From: JAADJA01 sp963840975
GTDB taxonomy: Bacteria > Bacteroidota > Bacteroidia > Bacteroidales > JAADJA01
Assembly (NCBI GenBank): GCA_963840975.1
Contig: CAWJBC010000021.1
Span: forward strand, 674,367-738,366
DNA: 64,000 nt
Reading direction: 5' to 3'
Shown: one piece after another, positions 16,662 to 25,837 of the stretch
Position numbering within the stretch: the stretch's first letter is position 1
Layout of the letters: each line of letters starts with the position of its first letter
The notes under the pieces: generated by a model
The model's input: the letters and a program-made list of their open reading frames with translations, nothing else
What the model was told of the DNA's origin: nothing
Databases searched by the model: none
Translations under genes and position numbers: made by a program

Positions 16662-16940
16662 ATGAGCCGATCAATTAAAAAAGGACCTTATATCCACTAC
16701 AAACTGGATAAAAAAGTGATTCAAAATGTGGAATCAAAAAAGAAGAACGTGATCAAAACCTGGTCGAGGGCTTCTATGATTTCTCCTGATTTTGTCGGGC
16801 AAACCATTGCAGTGCATAACGGGAACAAATTTATACCTGTTTATGTTACTGAAAATATGGTAGGTCACAAACTTGGTGAATTTGCCCCAACCCGGATTTA
16901 CAGAGGTCATGCCGGAAATAAGGATAAAGGCAAGAAATAA
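16662..16940 (+). CDS. rpsS: 30S ribosomal protein S19
   Basis: Head protein that pairs with S13 near the A-site. 92 residues; MSRSIKKGPYIHYKLDKKV opening and the conserved HNGNKFIPVYVTENMVGHKLGEFAPTR core are intact. Confidence 0.97.
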   Translation: MSRSIKKGPYIHYKLDKKVIQNVESKKKNVIKTWSRASMISPDFVGQTIAVHNGNKFIPVYVTENMVGHKLGEFAPTRIYRGHAGNKDKGKK

Positions 16941-16968
16941 TTAAGAATACGAAAAAAATTAGATACAA

Positions 16969-17379
16969 ATGGGAGCCAGAAAGAGATTCAGTGCAGAAGC
17001 TTTAAAAAAGGAAAGTAAAAAAATAGCCTTTGCGAAACTTAATAATTGTCCGACTTCGCCACGAAAAATGAGGTATGCAGCAGCACTCGTCAGAGGTGTG
17101 GAAGTTGAAAAAGCAATTCATATTTTGAAGCACTCCTCCCTTGAAGCATCAGGCAGGTTGCATAAACTTCTTTTATCTGCCATTGCCAATTGGCAGGCAA
17201 AAAATGAAGGTGTACGTATTGAGGATGCGAATTTGGTTGTTAAACAAATTTCTGTTGACAGTGGCCGGGTTTTAAGACGAATCCAAACCGCTCCCCAGGG
17301 ACGGGCTTACCGGATAAGGAAACCCTCAAACCATGTTACATTGATTATAGACAATAAAGAAGAAACTGTTAAAAATTAA
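16969..17379 (+). CDS. rplV: 50S ribosomal protein L22
   Basis: Its beta-hairpin forms part of the exit-tunnel constriction. 136 residues with SPRKMRYAAALVRG and the hairpin region SGRVLRRIQTAPQGRAYRIRKPSNH. The N-terminus MGARKRFSAEALKKES is longer than in E. coli, as in other Bacteroidota. Confidence 0.97.
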   Translation: MGARKRFSAEALKKESKKIAFAKLNNCPTSPRKMRYAAALVRGVEVEKAIHILKHSSLEASGRLHKLLLSAIANWQAKNEGVRIEDANLVVKQISVDSGRVLRRIQTAPQGRAYRIRKPSNHVTLIIDNKEETVKN

Positions 17380-17402
17380 AGCTTTAAATAAAATAAAAGT
17401 TA

Positions 17403-18122
17403 ATGGGACAAAAAACTAATCCAATCGGGCTGAGATTGGGAATCATCAGAGGATGGGATTCCAATTGGTACGGTGGCAAACATTATGAACAGAAATTATT
17501 GGAAGATGATCAGATCAGGAAGTATCTGAATGCCCGCTTATCAAAGGCCGGAATCTCCAAAATTTTGATTGAGCGTACCCTGAAGTTGGTTACGGTCACG
17601 ATTTTTACAGCGAGACCTGGTATCATCATTGGAAAAGGAGGACAAGAGGTTGATAAATTAAAAGAAGAATTAAAGAAAATTACCTCTAAGGAAATCCAGA
17701 TTAACATTTCTGAAATAAAACGCCCTGAACTGGATGCAGTGATTGTAGGTACAACAATAGCCAAGCAAATCGAGGGCAGGATTTCGTACCGGAGGGCTAT
17801 AAAAACAGCTATTGCATCGTCCATGAGAATTGGAGCCGAAGGTATTAAGGTTGGAATTTCTGGACGATTGGGAGGAGCAGAAATGGCACGTGGCGAAATA
17901 TACAAGGAGGGACGTATCCCATTGCATACTTTAAGAGCCGACATTGATTATGCTTTGGTTGAAGCACATACCAGTTATGGAAGAATTGGAGTGAAGGTGT
18001 GGATATGCAAAGGTGAAGTTTTTGGAAAAAGGGATCTTACAGCTCAATTCAGCCAGGAAAAGAAAAAAATTCAACCAGAGGCAGGTGAGTCAAGACCAAA
18101 AAGAAGAAGAAGCAGTAGGTAA
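17403..18122 (+). CDS. rpsC: 30S ribosomal protein S3
   Basis: mRNA-entry protein with helicase role. 239 residues: MGQKTNPIGLRLGIIRGWDS opening, KH domain with IIIGKGGQEVDKLK, and ISGRLGGAEMARGE in the C-terminal domain, ending in a basic tail (KRRRSSR). Confidence 0.98.
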   Translation: MGQKTNPIGLRLGIIRGWDSNWYGGKHYEQKLLEDDQIRKYLNARLSKAGISKILIERTLKLVTVTIFTARPGIIIGKGGQEVDKLKEELKKITSKEIQINISEIKRPELDAVIVGTTIAKQIEGRISYRRAIKTAIASSMRIGAEGIKVGISGRLGGAEMARGEIYKEGRIPLHTLRADIDYALVEAHTSYGRIGVKVWICKGEVFGKRDLTAQFSQEKKKIQPEAGESRPKRRRSSR

Positions 18123-18159
18123 TAATAAGTTAGGTGGAATATTATAATTATATTGGATA

Positions 18160-18588
18160 ATGTTACAACCAAAGAAAACAAAATACAGGAAACAGCAAAA
18201 AGGAAAAATGAAGGGAAATGCGCAGAGAGGAAATCAACTCGCATTTGGTTCCTTTGGAATTAAAACCCTCGAAGAATGCTGGATAACCGGACGACAGATT
18301 GAAGCAGCACGTCAGGCAGTTACCCGTCACATGAAACGTGAAGGACAGATTTGGATCAGGATTTTCCCTGACAAACCAATCACAAAAAAGCCTGCTGAAG
18401 TTCGTATGGGAAAAGGAAAAGGCGCTCCCGAAGGGTTTGTGGCTATCGTAACTCCCGGAAGGATTATTTTTGAAGCCGAAGGTGTACCTTTGGCGGTAGC
18501 CAAAGAAGCTTTGAGGCTTGCAGCGCAAAAACTTCCTGTGATAACAAAATTTGTAGTTAGAAGAGATTACGTTGAAGAAACTAATTAA
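18160..18588 (+). CDS. rplP: 50S ribosomal protein L16
   Basis: Organises the A-site side of the 50S. 142 residues; MLQPKKTKYRKQQKGKMKG opening and the RMGKGKGAPEGFVAIV motif are diagnostic. The conserved Arg in ITGRQIEAARQAV is present. Confidence 0.98.
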   Translation: MLQPKKTKYRKQQKGKMKGNAQRGNQLAFGSFGIKTLEECWITGRQIEAARQAVTRHMKREGQIWIRIFPDKPITKKPAEVRMGKGKGAPEGFVAIVTPGRIIFEAEGVPLAVAKEALRLAAQKLPVITKFVVRRDYVEETN

Positions 18589-18593
18589 GTAAA

Positions 18594-18809
18594 ATGGAAC
18601 AAGAAGTAATAAAAGAACTTTCGCTGGCTGAATTAAAAGAACGCCTGGAAGAGGAATTGAAACAACTGGTAAAATTAAGACTTAATCACGCTGTTTCTCC
18701 ACTGGAAAATCCGAATAAAATTAAAGTTTACCGGAGAACCATTGCCCGTATTAAAACGGAATTGAGGAAAAGAGAGCTTGAGGAACAAATCAAAAGCACA
18801 GACAAATAA
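18594..18809 (+). CDS. rpmC: 50S ribosomal protein L29
   Basis: Small two-helix protein at the tunnel exit beside L23. 71 residues with LKERLEEELKQLVKLRLNHAV and NPNKIKVYRRTIARIKTEL. Its TAA stop overlaps the rpsQ ATG by one base. Confidence 0.96.
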   Translation: MEQEVIKELSLAELKERLEEELKQLVKLRLNHAVSPLENPNKIKVYRRTIARIKTELRKRELEEQIKSTDK

Positions 18810-19066
18810 TGGAAACCAGAAAATTAAGAAAAGAACGAATCGGAACGGTCGTCAGCAATAAAATGGATAAATCCATTGTAATTGTTGTTGAAAGAAAGGT
18901 GAAACATCCCATGTATGGAAAATTTGTGAAGAAGACAACAAAGTTTATGGCTCATGATGAAAAGAATGACTCCAATATTGGTGATATTGTTCGCATCATG
19001 GAAACCAGACCGTTAAGTAAAAATAAGTGTTGGCGATTAGTTGAAATCATTGAAAGGGCAAAATAA
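18809..19066 (+). CDS. rpsQ: 30S ribosomal protein S17
   Basis: OB-fold primary 16S-binding protein. 85 residues; RIGTVVSNKMDKSIVIVVERKVKHPMYGK.. and the DIVRIMETRPLSKNKCWRLV segment match the family. Coupled to rpmC by a one-base overlap. Confidence 0.97.
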   Translation: METRKLRKERIGTVVSNKMDKSIVIVVERKVKHPMYGKFVKKTTKFMAHDEKNDSNIGDIVRIMETRPLSKNKCWRLVEIIERAK

Positions 19067-19068
19067 CC

Positions 19069-19437
19069 ATGATACAACAAGAATCCAGATTAACAGTAGC
19101 TGATAACAGCGGTGCAAAAGAAGTTCTTTGCATCAGGGTTCTGGGAGGAACCAGTAAGAGGTATGCTACCATCGGCGACAAGATAGTTGTTACCGTGAAA
19201 AATGCCTTGCCATCCGGAAATATTAAAAAGGGTACTGTAGTTAAAGCAGTAATCGTTCGTACGAAGAAGGAAAACAGAAGACCTGATGGTTCTTACATCC
19301 GTTTCGACGACAATGCGGTTGTTCTGTTGAATGCAGCCGGTGAAATGATTGGAACCCGTATTTTCGGACCTGTTGCAAGAGAATTGAGAGAAAAACAGTA
19401 CATGAAAATTGTTTCATTGGCACCCGAAGTGCTCTAA
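19069..19437 (+). CDS. rplN: 50S ribosomal protein L14
   Basis: Interface protein contacting 16S h14. 122 residues with MIQQESRLTVADNSGAKEVLCIRVLGG and the C-terminal GTRIFGPVARELREKQYMKIVSLAPEVL, both canonical. Confidence 0.98.
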   Translation: MIQQESRLTVADNSGAKEVLCIRVLGGTSKRYATIGDKIVVTVKNALPSGNIKKGTVVKAVIVRTKKENRRPDGSYIRFDDNAVVLLNAAGEMIGTRIFGPVARELREKQYMKIVSLAPEVL

Positions 19438-19450
19438 ACCTGATATTGAA

Positions 19451-19774
19451 ATGCATAAGAAGTTACATGTAAAAAAAGGCGATACCGTTGTGGTGATAGC
19501 CGGCGACTCCAGGGGACAGCAAGGTAAAGTGCTGGTGGTGAATGTTGAGAAAAGCAAAGCCATAGTTGAAGGAGTAAATTTGGTATCGAAAAATACCAAA
19601 CCCAATGCTAAAAACCCCAAAGGCGGTATCATAAAACAAGAAGCTCCCATTCATGTTTCTAATTTGAAAGTGGCTGATGGAGCAGGGAAATTTACCAGGA
19701 TCGGAAGAAAACTGGATGAGAAAACAAACAAAACAGTAAGATATTCAAAAAAATCTGGGGAGGTAATTAAGTAA
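19451..19774 (+). CDS. rplX: 50S ribosomal protein L24
   Basis: Assembly initiator protein with a KOW motif (KKGDTVVVIAGDSRGQQGKVL). The frame is open upstream into rplN, but the ATG at 19451 gives the canonical 107-residue form starting MHKKLHVKKGD, 13 bp after rplN. Its stop overlaps the rplE start by one base. Confidence 0.97.
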   Translation: MHKKLHVKKGDTVVVIAGDSRGQQGKVLVVNVEKSKAIVEGVNLVSKNTKPNAKNPKGGIIKQEAPIHVSNLKVADGAGKFTRIGRKLDEKTNKTVRYSKKSGEVIK

Positions 19775-20331
19775 TGGAATACAAACCGAGGTTAATAAAA
19801 AAATACCATGATGAAGTAGTACCTGCTTTGCAAAAGCAATTTAACTACACCAGCATCATGCAGGTTCCACGCCTATTGAAAATCAGTGTGAACCAGGGGC
19901 TTGGATCAGCTACAACTGACAAAAAGCAAATTGATACAGGAATAGAGGAAATGACAAAGATTACCGGACAACTTGCAGTTGCAACCAAATCGAAAAGAGA
20001 CATTTCCAATTTTAAATTGAGAAAAGGAGTGCCCGTTGGTGTAAGGGTTACCCTTCGTGGTGACAATATGTATGAATTCCTCGACCGTTTGATTTCAGTA
20101 GCGATACCACGGGTCAGAGATTTCAGGGGTGTGAACGATAAAGGTTTTGATGGGCGCGGAAACTATACTTTCGGCGTTACCGAACAAATCATTTTCCCCG
20201 AAATTGATATTGACAAGGTAAATAATATCAATGGTATGGATGTTACCTTTGTAACTACTGCAAAGACAGATAAAGAATGTCTGGAACTTTTAAAAGAATT
20301 TGGATTACCGTTTAAAAATCAAAATAAGTAA
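19774..20331 (+). CDS. rplE: 50S ribosomal protein L5
   Basis: Binds 5S rRNA and contacts P-site tRNA. 185 residues with the LKISVNQGLG region, KLRKGVPVGVRVTLRG and FGVTEQIIFPEIDID. Start overlaps the rplX stop. Confidence 0.98.
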   Translation: MEYKPRLIKKYHDEVVPALQKQFNYTSIMQVPRLLKISVNQGLGSATTDKKQIDTGIEEMTKITGQLAVATKSKRDISNFKLRKGVPVGVRVTLRGDNMYEFLDRLISVAIPRVRDFRGVNDKGFDGRGNYTFGVTEQIIFPEIDIDKVNNINGMDVTFVTTAKTDKECLELLKEFGLPFKNQNK

Positions 20332-20336
20332 CAACT

Positions 20337-20606
20337 ATGGCTAAAGAATCAATGAAAGCCCGCGAAGTAAAAAGACGCAAACTGGTAGATAAATATGCAG
20401 CCAAAAAGAAAGAATTGAAGGCGGCTGGTGATTATATTGGTTTGCAGAAAATCCCTAAAAATGCTTCGGTAGTGCGTCTGCACAACAGATGTAGCTTATC
20501 CGGACGTCCGAAAGGATATATGCGTCAATTTGGTGTTTCCAGAATCAATTTCAGGGAAATGGCATTGAAAGGATTAATTCCGGGAGTAACTAAAGCGAGT
20601 TGGTAA
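20337..20606 (+). CDS. rpsN: 30S ribosomal protein S14, zinc-free form
   Basis: 89 residues, the long form without the CxxC...CxxC zinc motif; only the single Cys in LHNRCSLSGRPKGYMRQFGVSRI is present. Starts 5 bp after rplE. Confidence 0.97.
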   Translation: MAKESMKAREVKRRKLVDKYAAKKKELKAAGDYIGLQKIPKNASVVRLHNRCSLSGRPKGYMRQFGVSRINFREMALKGLIPGVTKASW

Positions 20607-20627
20607 TTTAAAATAAGAAACAGAGCA

Positions 20628-21026
20628 ATGAATACAGATCCAATTGCAGATTATTTAACCAGGATTCGAAATGCCGTACAGGCAAATCATCGGGTAGTTG
20701 AGATTCCCGCATCTAATATTAAAAAAGAGATGACAAAAATCCTTTACGAAAAAGGATACATCCTTAATTATAAATTTGATGACGAGACAAAACCAGGCAG
20801 CATTAAAATTGCCTTGAAATATCATCCGGTTTCCAAGCTTTCTGCCATCAACAAGATGCAAAGAATAAGCAAACCCGGACTCAGAAAGTATGTAAATGCT
20901 GAAAATATGCCGCGTGTTATGAATGGCTTGGGAGTTGCCGTATTATCAACTTCTCAGGGATTGATGACCGACAAGGAAGCCCGCAAATTAAAGATTGGCG
21001 GTGAAGTGTTATGTTATGTTAGTTAA
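20628..21026 (+). CDS. rpsH: 30S ribosomal protein S8
   Basis: 16S central-domain binding protein and, in some bacteria, the translational repressor of this operon segment. 132 residues; DPIADYLTRIRNAVQ opening and the C-terminal GLGVAVLSTSQGLMTDKEARKLKIGGEVLCYV are intact. Confidence 0.98.
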   Translation: MNTDPIADYLTRIRNAVQANHRVVEIPASNIKKEMTKILYEKGYILNYKFDDETKPGSIKIALKYHPVSKLSAINKMQRISKPGLRKYVNAENMPRVMNGLGVAVLSTSQGLMTDKEARKLKIGGEVLCYVS

Positions 21027-21044
21027 TTATAGAGTAAAAACGTT

Positions 21045-21602
21045 ATGTCACGAATAGGAAAATTACCCATTGTTATACCGGCAGGTGTCAAAATTGATAT
21101 TTCTTCGGACAATGTGGTAACCGTTAAAGGTAAACTGGGTGAACTGCATCAGACAATTGATCCAGGAATAACTGTAACCACCAAAGATGGAAATATAGTA
21201 TTGGAAAGGGCTTCGGAATCTCTGGACCATAAATCCAAACATGGTTTATACAGATCATTGATTGCAAATATGGTTACCGGTGTTTCGGAAGGATTTACCA
21301 TTGTTCAGGAACTGGTGGGTGTAGGTTATAAAGTAGAAGCCAAAGGACAGTTATTGGAAATGAGTCTCGGTTATTCCCACAATATTGTTGTTGAATTACC
21401 TAAAGAGATTAGCGTAGAGACAAAAACTGAAAGAGGAAAAAACCCAAGCATTACAATGATCTCTGCTGATAAACAGTTGATTGGTCAGGTAGCGGCTAAG
21501 ATAAGGTCACTCAGAAAACCTGAGCCTTATAAAGGAAAAGGTATTTTATTCAAAGGAGAAGTTATCAGGAAGAAAGCTGGTAAATCTGCTGCTGAGAAAT
21601 AA
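21045..21602 (+). CDS. rplF: 50S ribosomal protein L6
   Basis: Binds the sarcin-ricin region near the factor site. 185 residues with two L6 repeats; MSRIGKLPIVIPAGV opening and the C-terminal KIRSLRKPEPYKGKGILFKGE match the family signature. Confidence 0.98.
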   Translation: MSRIGKLPIVIPAGVKIDISSDNVVTVKGKLGELHQTIDPGITVTTKDGNIVLERASESLDHKSKHGLYRSLIANMVTGVSEGFTIVQELVGVGYKVEAKGQLLEMSLGYSHNIVVELPKEISVETKTERGKNPSITMISADKQLIGQVAAKIRSLRKPEPYKGKGILFKGEVIRKKAGKSAAEK

Positions 21603-21629
21603 TAAATCGGATTAAATTTTTTTAAAAAA

Positions 21630-21992
21630 ATGGCTACTAACAACAGGAAGCAGTACAGAAGAAACAGGATTAAAATGAGAATCCGGAAAATCGTTTATGG
21701 CACAGCCGAAAGGCCACGCATGACGGTTTTTAGAAGTAACAAACAGATTTATGTCCAACTGATTAATGATCATGATGGACACACAATGCTGTCAACCGCC
21801 TCTTCAATAGAAGAAATTGCCGCTGTAAAAGCAAATAAGATGGAACAGGCAAAAAAGGTAGGTAAATTGGTCGCGCAGAAAGCTAAAGCAGCAGGCATCG
21901 AAAGCGTGGTTTTTGATAGAAATGGTTATTTATATCACGGCAGGGTGAAAGCATTGGCAGAAGCCGCCAGAGAAGGAGGACTTAAATTCTAA
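21630..21992 (+). CDS. rplR: 50S ribosomal protein L18
   Basis: 5S rRNA-binding protein. 120 residues; KIRKIVYGTAERPRMTVFRSNKQIYVQLI core and the GYLYHGRVKALAEAAREGGLKF end are canonical. Confidence 0.97.
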   Translation: MATNNRKQYRRNRIKMRIRKIVYGTAERPRMTVFRSNKQIYVQLINDHDGHTMLSTASSIEEIAAVKANKMEQAKKVGKLVAQKAKAAGIESVVFDRNGYLYHGRVKALAEAAREGGLKF

Positions 21993-21998
21993 TAAATT

Positions 21999-22517
21999 AT
22001 GTCAAACGTCAATATTAAAAGAGTTAAATCGAGCGAAATCGAATTCAAAGACAGGTTGGTTAGCATCCAGCGTGTTACCAAAGTAACTAAGGGTGGACGT
22101 ACTTTCAGTTTTAGTGCCATCGTGGTTGTTGGTAACGAACAGGGTGTGGTTGGCTATGGACTTGGAAAGGCAAAGGAAGTTACAGCAGCCATATCCAAGG
22201 GAATTGATGATGCCAAGAAAAACCTGATAAAGGTTCCTGTAATGAATGGAACAGTACCTCATGAACAGGAAGGCAAATACAGTGGCGCAAGAGTATTTCT
22301 AAAACCAGCAGCCCCCGGAACAGGTGTTATTGCCGGTGGCGCTATGCGAGCTGTACTTGAAAGCGTTGGTGTTAAAGATGTGCTTGCTAAGTCAAAAGGA
22401 TCGTCCAATCCGCATAGCGTAGTAAAAGCAACTATCAATGCCCTGATACAAATGAAGGATCCTTTCACTATTGCTCAACTGCGTGGTAAGGAATTAAATG
22501 CTGTTTTTAATGGTTAA
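21999..22517 (+). CDS. rpsE: 30S ribosomal protein S5
   Basis: Decoding-fidelity protein. 172 residues; S5 N-terminal domain with KVTKGGRTFSFSAIVVVGNEQGVVGYGLGKA and the C-terminal VLESVGVKDVLAKSKGSSNPHSVVKAT. Six bp after rplR. Confidence 0.98.
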   Translation: MSNVNIKRVKSSEIEFKDRLVSIQRVTKVTKGGRTFSFSAIVVVGNEQGVVGYGLGKAKEVTAAISKGIDDAKKNLIKVPVMNGTVPHEQEGKYSGARVFLKPAAPGTGVIAGGAMRAVLESVGVKDVLAKSKGSSNPHSVVKATINALIQMKDPFTIAQLRGKELNAVFNG

Positions 22518-22546
22518 TTGTACGGTTTAATTGAGAACTCCAGAAA

Positions 22547-22726
22547 ATGAAAAAATTAAAAATCAAACAAGTTAAAAGCGGGATCGGGCAATCGTGGCGT
22601 CAAAAACGCACACTTATAGCCCTTGGATTAAAAAAGATGCAACAGGAAAAAGAAGTCGAAGCTTCCCCGCAGATTTTAGGTATGATCGAGAAGGTCAGAC
22701 ATTTGGTAACTATCGAAGAAATTTAA
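22547..22726 (+). CDS. rpmD: 50S ribosomal protein L30
   Basis: A 59-residue gene in the expected gap between rpsE and rplO. Its translation opens MKKLKIKQVKSGIG, continues with RQKRTLIALGLKKM and ends KVRHLVTIEEI, the standard L30 layout. The SGIG start region and the GLKKM turn place it without doubt. Confidence 0.95.
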   Translation: MKKLKIKQVKSGIGQSWRQKRTLIALGLKKMQQEKEVEASPQILGMIEKVRHLVTIEEI

Positions 22727-22747
22727 TCATTATAAGATTATAAAAAG

Positions 22748-23194
22748 ATGGATTTAAGCAATCTAAAGCCGGCAAAAGGCGCAACGAAAAAAAGAAAACG
22801 GATTGGCAGAGGACAGGGTTCTGGCTATGGTGGCACTTCAACCAAAGGACATAAAGGAGCTAAATCAAGGTCAGGTTATAGCAGTAAACCGGGGTTTGAA
22901 GGTGGACAGATGCCATTGTACAGAAGGGTTCCGAAATTTGGATTCAAAAATATAAACAGGGTTGAATACAGAGGGATCAATATTGACGCTTTACAAAAAT
23001 TAGCTGATGAATTCAAAGTTACATCCGTTGACATTGATTTTCTGATCACTAAAGGATTGGTAAATAAAAAGGACCTTGTAAAAATTTTAGGAAGAGGCGA
23101 ACTGACTGCAAAACTTGAAGTTAAAGCACATGCTTTTTCAAAGACGGCAATTGCTGCTATTGAAGCTAAAGGTGGTGTTGCAACAAAAATTTAA
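22748..23194 (+). CDS. rplO: 50S ribosomal protein L15
   Basis: Late-assembly 50S protein. 148 residues with the Gly/Arg-rich N-terminus (RKRIGRGQGSGYGGTSTKGHKG) and GGQMPLYRRVPKFGF. Located directly before secY as in most spc operons. Confidence 0.97.
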   Translation: MDLSNLKPAKGATKKRKRIGRGQGSGYGGTSTKGHKGAKSRSGYSSKPGFEGGQMPLYRRVPKFGFKNINRVEYRGINIDALQKLADEFKVTSVDIDFLITKGLVNKKDLVKILGRGELTAKLEVKAHAFSKTAIAAIEAKGGVATKI

Positions 23195-23200
23195 TTTTCA

Positions 23201-24568
23201 ATGAAGAGATTAATTGAAACAATTCGAAATATTGCCAAGATAGAGGAACTGAGAACCAGAATCCTTTATACCTTGGGAATTATTGTGATTTACCGGTTTG
23301 GAGCATTTGTCGTTCTTCCTGGCGTAGATCCTCATTCCCTTGCCAATTTGCAGAACCAGGGAAGTTCAGGATTGCTCGGATTGCTGAATATGTTCTCAGG
23401 TGGTGCATTTTCAAATGCAAGTATTTTTGCGCTTGGAATTATGCCTTACATTTCTGCATCCATCGTTGTACAGCTTTTAGGTATGGCTATTCCATACTTT
23501 CAGAAGCTGCAAAAGGAAGGTGAAAGCGGAAGGAGAAAGATCAACCAGATTACCCGTTACCTTACGGTTATCATCCTGGTTTTTCAGTCGCCCGCTTATC
23601 TGGCTAATTTAGTAAGACAATTGCCTCCCGACGGAATTTATCCATTCGATCCGGGTACAACCTCCCATTCAATATTTACATTCTTCGGGATATCTTCCAT
23701 TGTTATTCTTACCGCTGGCTCCATGTTCATCATGTGGTTAGGCGAAAGAATTACCGAAAAAGGAATTGGGAATGGTATTTCATTGATTATCATGATTGGG
23801 ATTATCGCCCGGTTACCGTTTGCGCTTTTCAGCGAATTTATTTCAAGGGTGGAAGAGAAAGGAGGCGGACTGGTATTTTTTGTTCTTGAAATTGGATTCC
23901 TCGTTTTTGTCATTCTTATTTCCATTTTACTTGTACAGGGAACCAGGAGGATTCCGGTTCAGTATGCCAAACGGATAGTTGGGAATAAACAATACGGAGG
24001 GGTAAGGCAATATATTCCATTAAAAGTTAATGCAGCGGGTGTAATGCCAATCATTTTTGCACAGGCAATTATGTTTCTGCCGATTACGCTTGCCGGATTC
24101 GCCGAATCAGAAAGCATGTCAGGGTTTGTTAATGCTTTTGCCAATATCAATGGGTTTTGGTATAATTTTACCTTCTTTATTATGATTATCCTCTTCACCT
24201 ATTTTTATACTGCTATCACGATTAATCCAAATCAAATGGCAGATGATATGAAGAAAAATGGAGGATTTATACCAGGGGTTAAACCAGGAAAGAAAACCGC
24301 TGAATTTATTGATGGTATTATGTCGAAAATTACGCTTCCCGGATCAATATTCCTGGGATTTGTGGCTATTATGCCTGCTTTGGTTCATATATTTGGGGTT
24401 AGTAATCAGTTTGCACAGTTTTATGGTGGAACATCATTGCTGATTTTGGTTGGGGTTGTATTGGATACACTTCAACAAATTGAAAGTCATCTTCTCATGA
24501 GGCATTACGATGGATTGACCAAATCAGGAAGGATCAAAGGTCGTTCGTCATTCAGCATGACTGGTTAA
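23201..24568 (+). CDS. secY: protein translocase subunit SecY
   Basis: Channel subunit of the SecYEG translocon in the inner membrane. 455 residues, ten predicted transmembrane helices; YRFGAFVVLPGVDP in TM1 region, the plug/TM2 segment with SNASIFALGIMPYISASIVVQLL, and the cytosolic loops with RRIPVQYAKR and the NPNQMADDMKKNGGFIPGVKPGK region (C5) are diagnostic. Seven bp or fewer separate it from rplO. Confidence 0.97.
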   Translation: MKRLIETIRNIAKIEELRTRILYTLGIIVIYRFGAFVVLPGVDPHSLANLQNQGSSGLLGLLNMFSGGAFSNASIFALGIMPYISASIVVQLLGMAIPYFQKLQKEGESGRRKINQITRYLTVIILVFQSPAYLANLVRQLPPDGIYPFDPGTTSHSIFTFFGISSIVILTAGSMFIMWLGERITEKGIGNGISLIIMIGIIARLPFALFSEFISRVEEKGGGLVFFVLEIGFLVFVILISILLVQGTRRIPVQYAKRIVGNKQYGGVRQYIPLKVNAAGVMPIIFAQAIMFLPITLAGFAESESMSGFVNAFANINGFWYNFTFFIMIILFTYFYTAITINPNQMADDMKKNGGFIPGVKPGKKTAEFIDGIMSKITLPGSIFLGFVAIMPALVHIFGVSNQFAQFYGGTSLLILVGVVLDTLQQIESHLLMRHYDGLTKSGRIKGRSSFSMTG

Positions 24569-24589
24569 AATTGATGTTGGGGATTCAGG

Positions 24590-25369
24590 ATGATTATAAT
24601 CAAGTCTGAAGAAGAGATAGAATTAATTAGAGAAAGTTCTTTGCTTGTTGGTAAAACTTTAGCTGAAATAGCTAAACTTATTGCACCTGGTATAAAAACC
24701 ATATCACTCGACCGGCGCGCTGAAGAGTTCATAATGGATAATAAAGCAATGCCCGGATTCAAAGGATACAATGGATTTCCCTTTACTCTTTGCATTTCAA
24801 TTAATGAGAATGTAGTACATGGGTTTCCATCAGAGAGGGAATTAAAAGACGGGGATATTGTTTCGGTGGATTGTGGTGTAATAAAAAATGGATTCTATGG
24901 TGATTCTGCCTACACTTTTGCAGTTGGCAATGTCAGTGAGGATGTCCTTCAATTGATGAGACGGACAAAGGAATCACTTTACAAAGGGATTGAAATGGCA
25001 TTTGCAGGTAACAGGGTCGGGGATATTGGTTTTGCTGTGCAGAGTTACGTGGAGCCTTTCGGTTATTCAGTGGTGAGAGATTTGGTGGGACATGGTTTGG
25101 GAAAAAACCTTCACGAAAAACCGGAAGTACCGAACTACGGAAAACGAGGTACAGGACCCGCCCTCAAGGAAGGAATGGTGCTGGCAATTGAGCCGATGAT
25201 CAATATGGGAACACGAAAGGTGATCCAGGAAAGTGATGGTTGGACAATTAGAACCGCCGACCGGAAACCATCTGCTCATTTTGAGCATGATGTAGCGGTG
25301 AGAAAAGGCAGTGCTGAAATTTTGTCGTCATTTGAATATATTGAAGAAGTATTAAATAAAAATAAATAA
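24590..25369 (+). CDS. map: type I methionine aminopeptidase
   Basis: Removes the initiator Met from nascent proteins. 259 residues, pita-bread fold. Metal ligands are visible in context: GDIVSVDCGVIKNGFYGDSAYTF (two Asp), the active-site His in VGHGLGKNLHEKPEVPNYG, GMVLAIEPMI (Glu) and HFEHDVAV (final Glu). Standard position between secY and infA. Confidence 0.97.
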   Translation: MIIIKSEEEIELIRESSLLVGKTLAEIAKLIAPGIKTISLDRRAEEFIMDNKAMPGFKGYNGFPFTLCISINENVVHGFPSERELKDGDIVSVDCGVIKNGFYGDSAYTFAVGNVSEDVLQLMRRTKESLYKGIEMAFAGNRVGDIGFAVQSYVEPFGYSVVRDLVGHGLGKNLHEKPEVPNYGKRGTGPALKEGMVLAIEPMINMGTRKVIQESDGWTIRTADRKPSAHFEHDVAVRKGSAEILSSFEYIEEVLNKNK

Positions 25370-25383
25370 CAGTCAAGGGATAT

Positions 25384-25602
25384 ATGGCAAAACAAGCCTC
25401 TATAGAACAAGACGGAACAGTAATCGAATCGTTGGGAAATGCAATGTTCCGAGTGGAACTTGAAAATGGGCATGTAATTACAGCTCACATTTCAGGTAAA
25501 ATGAGGATGCATTATATTAAAATATTGCCTGGGGATAAAGTAAGATTGGAAATGTCCCCTTATGATTTGTCAAAAGGGCGGATAACATTCAGGTATAAAT
25601 AA
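25384..25602 (+). CDS. infA: translation initiation factor IF-1
   Basis: 72-residue OB-fold factor that occupies the 30S A-site. MAKQASIEQDGTVIESLGNAMFRVELENG and KVRLEMSPYDLSKGRITFRYK are canonical. Follows map by 14 bp. Confidence 0.98.
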   Translation: MAKQASIEQDGTVIESLGNAMFRVELENGHVITAHISGKMRMHYIKILPGDKVRLEMSPYDLSKGRITFRYK

Positions 25603-25616
25603 TAAAAGGATTTAAA

Positions 25617-25733
25617 ATGAAAGTAAGGGCATCAGTCAAAAAAAGGACACCGGATTGTAAAATCGTGCGCAGAAAAGGTCGTTTGTATGTGATTAATAAA
25701 AAAAATCCGAAATACAAACAAAGACAGGGATAA
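25617..25733 (+). CDS. rpmJ: 50S ribosomal protein L36, zinc-free form
   Basis: A 38-residue gene after infA. MKVRASVKKRTPDCKIVRRK opening and the NPKYKQRQG end match L36. Only one of the four zinc ligands (a Cys) is kept, so this is the C-minus type that is usual in Bacteroidota. Confidence 0.95.
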   Translation: MKVRASVKKRTPDCKIVRRKGRLYVINKKNPKYKQRQG

Positions 25734-25837
25734 CAGGTTCAGGAAATTGGACATGGGCGGAAGCTATGGTACAATTATCTGAAATGAATTACAATGAAAC
25801 TTTGTAATAACGAAATAAGAAAAACAAATATTAAATT

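Noticed and set aside
25617..25733. Loss of zinc Cys ligands in L36, S14 and S4 as an anomaly
   Set aside because: The C-minus forms are normal for Bacteroidota ribosomes.
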